NCBI GenBank assembly: GCA_905221605.1
Contig: CAJNDS010002297.1
Location: forward strand, 399,001-463,000
Source: Symbiodinium natans
Taxonomy: Eukaryota; Sar; Dinophyceae; Suessiales; Symbiodiniaceae
Reading direction: 5' to 3'
DNA length: 64,000 nucleotides
The notes under the pieces are model-generated. The model did no database searches. It was not told where the DNA came from and saw nothing but the letters and a program-made list of their open reading frames with translations. Below, piece by piece: positions 21,191 to 32,600 of the stretch; within the stretch, counting starts at the first letter, position 1, and the number at the start of each line of letters is the position of its first letter. Both the position numbers and the translations under genes were made by a program.

Positions 21191-23572
21191 AGGGGCTTGG
21201 TGGTTTGCGGTGGTTTGGGGATTCAGTGTGGATGCGTAAAGATCACTTCGCACCGTTTTTGGGGGTCAAGGTTTTTCGGGGTCCAGTGTTCTGGGGTCGG
21301 GGGTGCTCGGGCAGTTTTATGGTTTTAGGGTGCTAGGACAGACGATGCCCAGGCGAAGAACTTCCGGGGGGCTGCTGCCCATCATGGCCCCCTGACTGTT
21401 TCGAGCCTTTCGTGTGCAGGGTGCCCTGCACCCACGAACAACAAACCTGCAAGCCTTAAGCACCAAAGGCCCTCGAGCCCTCAACCCCAAATCCACCAAA
21501 CCCTCAGACCCTGCTTCCGTTACGCGGAACTCCTAAACCCCAACCCTAGACCTTCTTACAAACCTAAACCCCTAGGCCCTGAACCTCCACGTACACCGCT
21601 AGTCGGCTCTTTCGTTCTAGAAACTTCGGGAATATGTATCTCAGGTGAGAATATTGCCGACCCCAAAACAGCGAAGACCTGAGCCCAGAAGTCAAAAAGC
21701 GCCGAAGGTTTTGCGAGCCCAGACGTCCTGAAGGGACGACAGTTTCGCATTTGGGGAACCCAGATGTAAAGCCAGGACAGCTTCGCATTGCCCAGCAGTG
21801 ACAGTTTCCGACGGTTAGTCTGCGCCTCCTAGGGAGAGCGCGATGTTCGTCCAAAATGGGAGCTCCCTTGTCGCGGGCGGTACCTCTTTGTTTTGGGAAG
21901 CCCCTCATGTGTGGATCCCGTAAGCGAGGTTGAGTGCCAGATGGTCCAGAGCGGTCTTCTGGCTCTTGCTTGCAGGATGGGCTGCCTCTGTGGTTTAGGG
22001 TTTAGGGTTTGGGGTTTGGGGTTTAGGGTTTAGGGTTTAGGGTTTAGGGGTTCACTGGTATGGGGTCCGGGTGCTCTGGCTTCAGGTCTTCCATGCGGTT
22101 GCCGCACGCTTAAGCCCAAGGTGCAGCTCATGATCCCTTGGGGTAGGGCTTACAGGGATTCGAGACAAGCCCAGACCTAGGCCCCCGCGCCCAACATCTT
22201 TGAGCCGATGGCCAGTCCCACGGGAGTTTCGGGAATCAGGGTTCAGGGTTCCCGGGGCGTCCAGTGCTATGACCTGGTGGCCAGGATATCTCACGGCAGC
22301 TTTGGTCCACAATGCCTCCAAGGCGGTGCCTCTGTGCCTGGTTGCTCTGGCGATCTTCCTCATACAGACTTGGTGGCTCGGCGCACGGTCTTCCGGTGGT
22401 GGCACGCGCACGTTGTTGTGTGGGATTTTTGGACTCACGGCCTAGAGTTCAGGGTCCCAGGAGTCGCATCCTTTTTAGCTTGAGCACAGCGCTCTTTTGG
22501 GTTCTTGGGTTTCTCAACTCCAGGTTTAATGTTTTGGGAAATTGGCTGGCTCGACTCAGAATGCAATCAGAATCTATGTTCTACCCGACTCGGCTCCTGT
22601 TCTACGGTGTAACCATAAAATCCTAAAAACCCTCCGGCCGCAAACCCTTGCCCCGCCCCACACCTACTACAAAAAGGCGTACTATCTTTCCGAGAGGTTC
22701 GAGTAGCTGAATGGGTTGTTCGGAGAACAACGTTGTGGGACACCGGACATGACGTCCACACCCGACTGCAATGGGGGCAAGGGTCAAGCCCCCAAGCCCA
22801 TCGGAAATGCCACGGGAAACTCGAGGGATGCGATGTCCGCTTCGACCGGCGTGGACATGGAGCGGCTGCTGGTGCCTGTGGCATTGGAGGTTGAGGGAAG
22901 AAGCCCTAACAAGGTTTGGCTAACGGCCCGACAGTACGGCGCGCGCGCGGGTGTGTTGTGTTGTGTGTGTGTGTGTGGGCGGGGGGGGGCTGGATTTGGG
23001 GTTTGGGATATGTGAGAAAACCCCGCTTGGCGAGTGGCAGCCCCAAAGCTCTTCAAGCCTCCAAACGACTTTCGACCCTACAATCCCTTGCTGCCTTCTC
23101 GAGGCTCCTCTGCAACGATGCTGTGCTCGCTGCCCAGGAGGCGTCCAGAGGGGTTTTAGGGGTCTACAGGCTAGGGGTTTAGGGATTTCGGGTTGTGCTG
23201 TGTTTCTTGGTTTGTCGGCTTTTGTTTAAGGGGTTTCTGAGCCCCGTGACGTCTTGGTAGACAAGCGAGATTTGGTTTACAAACGCACCTCGAGAAAGCA
23301 GCTCAATAACCTAGCATAGTATAGCACTGCGTGGCGTGGCATGGCATTGCATTGCGTGGCTGTCCTGTGTTCTCTTGGTCAGCTGAGCATTTTGGAGATT
23401 AACGGTCAGACATAGCTTTGTGGGGTTCACAAACTAACTTAACAAACGATTGCAATGAAAGCAAGGTCGGTTCCCGGACTTTCTTCACCTGCTTTTCATG
23501 CATCATTCACGTTCAAGACCCCAATTCCGGAGCTCTCATCAGGGTTTTAGGCGACTTCAAAATGCTGTTCTG

Positions 23573-26500
23573 CAGGCGTTGGCCTTGGCGCCATCGTGGC
23601 GGCCATGGTTCTGACCCTGCTCTTCATTTGCTGGGACAAGGATGGGGACCGGGGGTTGGGAGCTTGGAAATGGGGTTAAACGACAGAGCTTGCCAAACAG
23701 CCCCTCTCCAAACTTTTTTCCAAGAATCAACCGGCTTTCTTGCGCTTCTGACACCCTCTGAAGCTTTCTTAGTGCCTTTGGTGTTTTCACGACGCTTCCT
23801 GGGGCCTGTCTCTGACCTTTTGGAACCTTGGAGGAAGGTACCAAAAGAGAATCAGGATGGAAGGAGGTGGGGTCGACATCGCGACGCAAGCAACCAGCCT
23901 GGGTGCTCGTATAGCCACCTTGGTACCCGAAACCCTACAGCATCTAAACCCTGCAGACGTCAACCGCAGCCCCAAGCCCCCTTCCCCCAAAACCATGAGT
24001 GCCCTTAGTTCTGAAACCCTGCGTCGTCAGAACGCTTCATAAAGATCCGCACTCAGAAACCTCTACCTCAACGACCTCCGATCCTTTTCTGGCCCCTAAA
24101 TGTCTAAAGTCTAAAGCCTCTCAACGTATAGGGTTGAGGGTTTAAGCCTAGAAGCCGAAACCCCCTAAGCCCCCAAACCCTGCCAGAACGAGTGGCACCG
24201 GCTAATTCCCGCCTCTGGCCTTGGGCTGCTGGTGTTATTGGGTTGGCTCACTTCGGCCCACCGGCGGCTTGGTGCTTGGATTGGGGGGATTTAATTTTAA
24301 TTGTAAACGCTTGCGCGCGCCGCCTCGGCAGCCGGGCCGGCCCCAGGACAGGAAAGGAGGAAAGAGGGTTTCGCAAAAAAAGGGAGGGGGGGGGGGGGGG
24401 GGGGGGGTCGGGGGGGGGGGGGGCGGGGTCGGGGGGGGGGTGGGTCGGAGGGGGGGGGTGGGGGGTGCGGGGGGGGTGGGGGGCGGGGGGTTTTTGAGGC
24501 ACTCCCCCTGTAGGAGCCACCGACAAGCGGGACCCTCCACGGCATCGGTTTGCAGCTCCTCCAAGGGATTGGGGGGGGTCCCACAGGGCGGGGGGGGGGG
24601 GGGGGGGTCAGAAAATTTGGCAAGGGGGAAAGGGTTGGGTTAGGGGGAAGGAGGCCCGATCCGGGTCTGCTTGTTCCAGACGCTTCTCGGCAGGAAGCCG
24701 AGGCGAATTTTACTATTCTTTTTTTTTTGGGGGGGGGGCGGGGGGGTTGGGGGGTTAAGGGGGGTATTGGGGGGGCTTAGGGGTTGAGGGGGTTCAGGGT
24801 CTAGGGTTTCTGGGGGTCAGGGTTGACGTGTTGGGGTTTAGGTTTTCGGGTGTAGGTTGAAGGTTTTTTGAGGCTTCGGGTGTAGGGTCGGGTTTTGTGG
24901 GCTTTCGGGGTATTCGGGTTTTGTAGCCATTCGGGTTTAACATGTGAGGGTTTATCGGGTTCAGGTTTGGGGCTTAGGCGATTGGGTTTAGTGCCTAGGG
25001 TTTCGGCTTACAACTGCACGTCGGGGGTTGATCCAAAATATGGGCTTTTTTTGTGCTTCTTTAGAGGGTAGATGCTCAGGGCAAACAAAAGGGCTCAACA
25101 CCCTAAGCCTTGAACCCTAATCCCTAAACCCTAAACCCTAGACCCCAAACCCTAAACCTCTTTGAGGGCTCCCTCCATGTCTCAGGAGCCAAGTCCGCTG
25201 GAGGCCGGTGATTACCGGCATCGCGCTCCAGTTCCTCTTAGGCCGCGCGGCAAGCCGGGAAGCTCATGAGGTTTAGGGTTTGGGGTCAGGATGTGGCATC
25301 CCCAAACCCCCCAAACCCTAGCACCACCCCACCCCACACCAATCAAAATCCCACCCCCCCCCCCGCCCCCGCCCCAAAATCCCCACCCCAGGCATACTCC
25401 TTAAGTTTTCTTCTTCTTCTTCTTATTCTTATTCTTGTTCTTCTTATCTTCTTCTTCTGCTTCTTATTCTGACTTTTCTTCTTATTCTTCCTATCATCAT
25501 TAGGGTAAAGGCTCGAAGCTGGAGGTAAAGAGCCTGTATCCAGTCATGCTGAAAGCTCAAAAGCCCTGGCAACAAAATGTCTTCAAAAGCCCTGACGTCA
25601 AGACTTCCCGACTTCGCGCAAGCAAATCTGGGAAGGCCTTCTGATCATGAAGACGGATTTCGGCTATCAGGCTTTCCAGGACGCGGGGCTAAGGGACCGG
25701 CCTGAGAAGCGAGGCGGCTCGAGCTCCTCTGGCCTTAACCCTCATCCCGCGAGGCGCTCGCCGATGTCGTGGTGACCTTCCTGGGCTTCACGGACCAGGG
25801 GAGTGAGTTCGCGCCATGGATGTGTTTCAGTTTCAGGAAGGATTTCGGCTTCTTGAGATGCAAAGGCGCGGCTCAGTGGTTCTAGGCTTCAGAGTCCCAG
25901 TCTTGGATGGAGACTTTAGGGTTCGGTCTCTTCTGGCCCTTTTCTGCGCTTTTTCCTTTGTGGCGCCGCTGTGAATCACCTCACCCCCCACGTATGAGAA
26001 GTGCCGACCTGAGGTGTTTGGCCCATCTTACAAGGACTTCTTCTTCGTCTTCAAAGTCCTTCCCGTAATCGTTTTCTTCAGCTCGATCGTTTCAGCATGC
26101 TACTATCTCGGGATCATCCAGGCGGTCTTCATTCGACTAGGCTGGGTGATGCAGAGCCTGAGCCGAATATTCTATGACCTGTATGGTGTACTATTGATCT
26201 CCTCGACCTCTTCACAGGCCGGTGGTGTGGTTGTGAGGTTTGGGTTGGTGGTTTTGGGATTTGAGGCTGAGGGCTTTGAGGTTTGCAGGTTTCGGGGGTT
26301 TTCGGACAACCTGGCCAACCGAGATGGGGGTGGGACCACGCAGAACTCACAGCGGTGCACAGCCATGGATGAGTCTACATACCCGAATTCCGAAAGCAAT
26401 CATGTTCCAAGAGACATAGCTGAGGAAGATCATGGGTACGGGCTACTGTGAGTCTCTGATCGTCCGCGGCCTACGTTTGAGCTGTGTGCAGCACTTTGAA

Positions 26501-26605
26501 TCGGCACGGTCCCGACGAGATTATGATTGCAGATTTGATGTGGAGCAGTTCCGAAACTGAGACTCAATCCATCCCCTCGGCATGCGGATGGAATGGGGCA
26601 ATATA

Positions 26606-26641
<36 letters not shown>

Positions 26642-29600
26642 TGTATGTATGTATGTATGTATGTATGTATCTGCATTCAACGCGGTCACCCTCCCCCCCA
26701 ACAAACCTTACATAATCCCACTATTGTGCGTGCACATGAAAATTTTGGGACATATTGTCAGAGATTGACCGGGTGGGCAGGTTCCGCGTCGGGAACGGGA
26801 TCAGATCCGATATGCTTAAGCGCCCCGAAGCTCTGAGTCCTAGAACGTCGAAGCCTAGGACGGACTGTTGAAACACAAGGGTTCTATGCAGATGTGGGGG
26901 GGGGGGGGCATCATAGAGTCAGGGTAGGCCTTGCCCAGTTTGGGTAATTGCACCACCACGGCCAAAATCATAGCCATAATATCCTAAAACACTTTACCAT
27001 ATAGAAAATAAGGTGCAATTAACCAAAATGGACAAGGTAATGGGGTCGCCCAGTTTGGGTTATTACATCACCGTCAACCAACTAGTGCTCAATAATCCCT
27101 AAAACACATTACCATATAGAAAATCATCCTATTTATCAGGTGATGTTGTAAGCAAATAAAACACACAAATGAGTTTGTAAGTAAACGTTCCAAAAGAGTA
27201 TACAATAAATCGTATAGGGCTTGTTTAAATAATACTGAAAAATCTAGACTTAAAGGGAAGGAATGAGCACAGCGAGTTTTCTTATGAAAAATGTTATTAG
27301 TACAAAGTTTTAAAAGTTGTAAAGATTAAAATATATATTGTAAAGTATATGTTAAAAGCGATGTATGAAATCGCGACCGGAAAAGACCCGAGTAAAAGCA
27401 TATACAAAGAAAATGCTTCACATATTGAAACAGAAATGGAAAATTTAAGAAATGAATTTGCAGAAAATCAATATTCATTGCTATTAAAAGTTGAAGCATT
27501 GATAAAGGACATGGAAAAATCAATCAACAAATCTTCAGCAGACGACAAATATATAAAAGACGTCAACCAGAGGAAAAGTTATTTGGAGAAACGTTTAAAA
27601 GAATGCCAATTGTTATAAAAAAGACTTCTACTGTGATTTCAAGAATAGATGATTCACATGGATATTTAAAAGCAAAACTGAATCAGACGTAAAAAGGGGT
27701 TGAGTTCAGGTTCTCTTGTGAAAAGGGTCTTAAGAAAAGCACTTAAAGAAATAACAACTTAATATATTAATATGATGATTAGTGTTAGCAAATACATTGA
27801 CCGATTATCCAGCAAAAAGGAGGAACTTGCCAAAATTGAGTTCAAACTAAAAGAAGTTGGAGAATTATTATATGAGACGAAATTCACTGGTTTATTTGAC
27901 TGTGATGATGACCACTTATTAGTTTGTGAAAATGAAAAGCTACAAGGGGAAGCAACGGCAAAAGAACAAGAAATTGAAACACTAGAAGAAGCCATTTAGA
28001 AGTTGAAAAATATAGTTAATTATGAAAACAAAAAGAAGAACAAGCAGATCAAGAAGAAGATGAAGAAGATCAAGAAGAAGATGAAGAAGAAGATGAAGAA
28101 GAAGATGATGAAGAAGATGATGAAGAAGATGATGAAGAAGATGATGAAGAAGATGATGAAGAAGATGATGACAAATTATCAGTTAATGAAAGAATACAAT
28201 TAGAATGGCAAATTAAAATGCAGGATATGAAAAGAGAAGAAGAATTAGATAATATTAATAATAATGATAATAATAATGAACCAGTAGAAGAAGACGATAA
28301 GGCAAATGAAACTGAAAACAATCCATTTAAAAAGGGATATAATGAGTTAAATATAAAAGCAGGAGATGACACGCGAAAAGTAATGAACATAGAAACACAA
28401 CATTATATTCCGATTAAATTCGCACTATTAAAATATTATGAAAAAGACGATGTAAAAGATATTGATATGTACGAATATCGCCGTAAGAAGATTATTCAAA
28501 AATATGATAAATTCTTAGAAATTCATAAAAAGAAAAATTATTATGTTTGTAGTAGAGAAAAACTAGAAATTATTGATTTCAACAAACATAAAGCAGTAGA
28601 AGATTATTGGTCAAATATGCATATGTAATTGGAATTTAGTAAAATACAACTATTAACACATTATTTAGAAACCAATAATAGTTTAATTGCATTATTAAAT
28701 GATTATTGAAACCCCTACCACCCATACTATGCCCCATAACATGAAACAACCTAACCTTGCCCGTTTCGGCCTGATAAATAGGATGATTTTCTATATGGTA
28801 ATGTGTTTTAGGGATTATTGAGCACTAGTTGGTTGACGGTGATGTAATAACCCAAACTGGGCGACCCCATAACCTTGTCCATTTTGGATAATTGCACCTT
28901 ATTTTCTATATGGTAAAGTGTTTTAGGATATTATGGCTATGATTTTGGCCGTGGTGGTGCAATTACCCAAACTGGGCAAGGCCTACCCTGACTCATAGAC
29001 GGTCGACTCTCGACCCCCAAACAGCTTTGGCTAGGGGGGCTCCACCCTATAGTAGGTCCGGTCTAAGCCCTCGACTCTGCCGAAGCTTGGCTGGTCTTGG
29101 AAGAGGTGTGGGTCAAAGCTCAGGCATCTGCCAACATCTTCCTGAGCCAGAATGAGGCTCGGACTTAGGGCTTAGAGCTTTCCACCATCCCTCCAAGCCT
29201 TCAGCCCCTTGAACCTCCAAGCAGATGCCCGAACTCCTGAACCCTAAGCGACATCTTGCAGGCGCCGCTCATTGTAAAGCCCTTTCTGGTCAACATGACG
29301 CGGTCCGAGATTCATTCGGACCCTCGCCGATCGGAAGAGTTCGGGGACTCGGGGTGTTGCTGGTATAGGGGGCTGATGGCCGTGGGGTTTTCGACTTTGA
29401 CTATTGTGGGTTAAGGGAGGTTGAGGGGATTGTTCGTCACCCTCGGCGTGAGGTTGGGGCCTGAGCCCAACGCGAGGATCCAAAAGGCCCTGAAGCTTTT
29501 GAAGGTTGCAGTAAAACCAGGTAGGGCTTTTATAGGTTAAGGTACATTCTCAGGGTTTTGGGTTTAGGGTTTAGGGTTTAGGATTTAGGGTTTAGGGTGC

Positions 29601-32600
29601 CGTCTACAGGACCTTAAGGCATCCCACCCCAGGCAATGACAAGCGGCTTCGCTTCCATCGCTGGGTCCGTCATGGCTGCCTACATCCTCTTCGGCGTGCC
29701 GGCGGACCGTTCTCTTCGGGGTGTAGGGTTTAGGGTTTAGGGTTTAGGGGGGGTTTGGGGAGTTTCGGTGTATAAGGAGGGTTCCAGGGACACTCAGCCA
29801 TCCGGATTGCATGTTGCTTGCCAATCTGGTGTCTCTTTCCACACCGGATCCTACTAGGTGTGCCATGTGTCGGTTCTACAACCCCCATATTCCCCCAGCC
29901 CACCCCCAAACCCCAAACCCCAAAACCCCAAGCCCCAAGCCCCAAGCCCCAAGCCCCAAACCCTAAACCCCAAACCCCAAACCCCAAGCCCCAAGCCCCA
30001 AGCCCCAAGCCCCAAGCCCCAAGCCCCAAGCCCCAAACCCCAAACCCCAAACCTCAAACCTGAATCCTAAACCGAAACCCCAGACCCTAAGCCTCGAAAG
30101 TTCTCTTATGTCCGGCGAGGACCACCTCCTGGCAGCTTCCGTAATGTCGGCCCCTGCCGCACTGGCCATGTCGAAGCTGGCCCGGGCCTGACAGAGACAC
30201 CGTTTAGGGTTTAGGGTTTAGGGTTTGGGGCTTGGGGGTTTGGGATTTAGGGTTTAGGGTTTGGGGTTTGGGGTTTAGGGTTTAGGGTTTGAAAGTTGGC
30301 TCCGGGGATGTTACCCTTAAAACTAAGAGTCCTTAATAGGGATGATAAGCGGGGGTGCTATAATCCCGGTTAAGGACTGTTGGTAGAAGGGTGAACGTCC
30401 CAAGTTCAGGGTTCAGGCTATCAGAAACGCTGGTCTTGGCTTGCCGCGCGTGTAAGCCTCAAGAGTCCGGAGTCCCAGCAAAGCTTCTTCTCCCTTTCAC
30501 CTTGAGAACTTCTTTGAAACTTCAGCACTAAACTCCAAACACAGATCCGAAACCCCTGGCCGCAAAACCCTCGGCCCTCAAACCCTACACCACCGAAGGC
30601 CTTGTGTCCTCCCCAGCACCTTCCAAGCACGGCTTAGTGCTTAGGCGTACCCGGAGACCGAGCTTCCGAGGAGCTGGGTGTACTGAGCTGATTGCTTGGG
30701 CTGGGAGGTTGATTGGGGGACATGGGCTCGGGTGCGACTTCCCCGGCAGAGGACCAACACTCTGAAAGTGCTCGCGCCCGACACCGCTTCGAACCTACTG
30801 GAAGCCATGACCACCGGGGTCATGACTGGCATGGCCATGGCCCCCGTGCCCGCATTCAGTGCCCGAAGCTCTAAACAAGTTTATGTGAAGATTACGTGCT
30901 TTTTTCTGGTATATAATATCCATATGTATGTCTGTATATATATACATATATGGCACCCTAAACCCCCAACGCTTGTTTTGTTTGAGGGGTGGGAAGGGCT
31001 GAGTGGTTGAGAAATTGGGGGGCATGCCGCGGAGGGCAGCCAGCTCAGGCTTCTTACTTTTCTTGAAGGGCTCGGGCGTGGCGGAAGATTTCAGGCTGAC
31101 CCTTCTCATGTCAACCCTGTACCCAAGAACCCTGCCCTATATTCTCCAGATATTGACCCCTCCATCCCACACCCTGAGCCCGGTTCTTAGGCCGCCTGCG
31201 TCGCCGCAATGTTGGTTGCTGCCATGTCGGTCATGGCCTTTCTGAACAGCTCGCTCCTGTGCTCGGCACCCTCAGCCCTAATCCCTAAACCCACCATAAC
31301 AGCCCTGTAGACTCCAAAAAGCGCGTGCCCTGAAAACCCGAAGTCCGTAGCACCTCCCCGGGCGCTTAAGATGTTCAGAGGCGTTTTCTGTTTGGGAGGG
31401 GGGGTTCCCCATGTGCTGCTGGAGCCTCCTGAGTCCCAGGCTCGAGTTTGCCGGCGAGCTCGTGGGCATCAGTGGGCTCACCATCGACGCGGTCCGAGCT
31501 TGAAAGCCCGAAAGCCTAGGCACCCTAAAAGGCCCCTGAAAGAACACCCTGTTAACCAAAAACAACCCTAAACAACCCGAAAAACCCCAGCAGCCTTAGC
31601 AACCCGAAGAACCCTAGGCATCCCCAAAGCACCTCAACAAACCCATGCTGGAAGCCTGCTTATGCCCCTTTTGAGGTGCTCTCCTACCTTCTCTGGCCAC
31701 TGGCCTTGTTGCTGGGCTTCAGCTTGATTCGTTGGTTTTTTTTTTAGGGTTTAAGGGTTTAGGGTTCTTAGAGTTCAGGGTTTGTGGGGTTTAGGGTTTA
31801 TACGTTTTAGGGTTTAGGGTTTGGGGGCCTCAATTAGGTCTCAGAGGCCGCCAACATGCCAGGCTAATGGGAGTGCCACCAGCCGACTGCCAAAGTGTTG
31901 GCTTGCTGATAGGCCGCCGGGGCTCAAAGAAAGGTCTAAAGCCGGCGAAGGATGGGGGGGGGCATTTGGGGGCTCTAAGGGCCGGGAAGGGCAGGCTCTC
32001 CCTCAACGCTCAACCCTTGCAGGTCAGAAGACCATCCTCAACGAGTTCGTGGCGTATAAAAACCTCGCGGACCTGAAGGCCAAAGGTGGCATCAGCACCC
32101 AAGCGGCACCTTGGCAGCCTCGGCAGCCTCGGCACCAGGCTTTGCAAATACCAGACAGCTGAGCCTTGAGTGCTGGTTTCCGAACCTATAGGGCACCTTA
32201 TTGAGGGAACCCTTACTTTAGGGGCGCCATGTTAAGGGTCCCGTATTTTGATAAACGCCCAAATAGAAAAGGCTCCCCAAGCCCAAAGCCGAAATCCAAA
32301 ACCCTAGGCCCCAGAACCCCAAAACCTTCAACCCTGAGCCCTTCATATAAACCGTTTCCTTGAGGAGATCATTGCAACCTACGCCCTCTGCGGCTTTTCC
32401 AACTTTGGCTCCATTGGCGTGCAGGCAGGACTAAGGGGTTTGTCTGGTTTCAGACAAGATCCCCAAAATCTCAAAGTTCTACTTGAGCCCTTTACGCAAA
32501 AGCCCTCGGCCCTAAGCCCCAAACTCCAAACTACACCTGAACCCTTCCTCGCCCTGCCCAAGGTGGGCGGCTTCACCACGTTGGAGCCGCGGCGCAAGGC

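Larger units (their letters stand above)
17863..22289. other. Spacer rich in telomere-like arrays; weak coding fragments only
   Basis: Between the nucleotidase stop and the first CNT-like segments I find no family I recognise. Open stretches at 18330-18536 (minus) and 18550-18750 (plus; SPFPNFPTLEGSCEFVLGSV) overlap or adjoin and cannot be resolved. Short pieces near 19340-19410 and 19855-19910 abut CCCTAAA/TTTAGGG tracts and could be exons. Much of the remainder is degenerate TTTAGGG sequence. Confidence 0.5.
26917..28993. mobile_element. 2,077-bp AT-rich element with 224-bp terminal inverted repeats and 5-bp TSD
   Basis: The left end starts AGTCAGGGTAGGCC and the right end finishes GGCCTACCCTGACT. 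The two ends are inverted repeats for 224 bp (26917-27140 and 28770-28993), differing at only about two positions. Both ends are bordered by CATAG (26912-26916 and 28994-28998), a clear target-site duplication. The interior is much more AT-rich than the host and carries + strand ORFs for a coiled-coil protein and a very acidic protein. No transposase, integrase or polymerase is visible, so it looks non-autonomous or a satellite of a larger element. Long TIRs beginning AG and ending CT recall Maverick/Polinton-type elements, but those usually leave 6 bp; Transib-type elements leave 5 bp. The class is unresolved. It sits in an intron of the CNT gene. Confidence 0.9.

Noticed and set aside
24221-24643. 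Poly-Gly and poly-Pro ORFs on both strands
   Set aside because: They only translate the G-run region; no codon bias or domain supports them.
26484-26836. MYVC-repeat ORFs
   Set aside because: They are translations of the GTAT microsatellite in the CNT intron.
28003-28203. Lys/Met-repeat ORF in the AT-rich element
   Set aside because: It is the shifted frame of the GAAGAAGAT-type acidic tract; the acidic frame links to sensible protein on its 3' side.
29730-30057. Gly-Leu-Trp repeat ORFs on the minus strand
   Set aside because: They are translations of the CCCCAAR heptamer array in a CNT intron.
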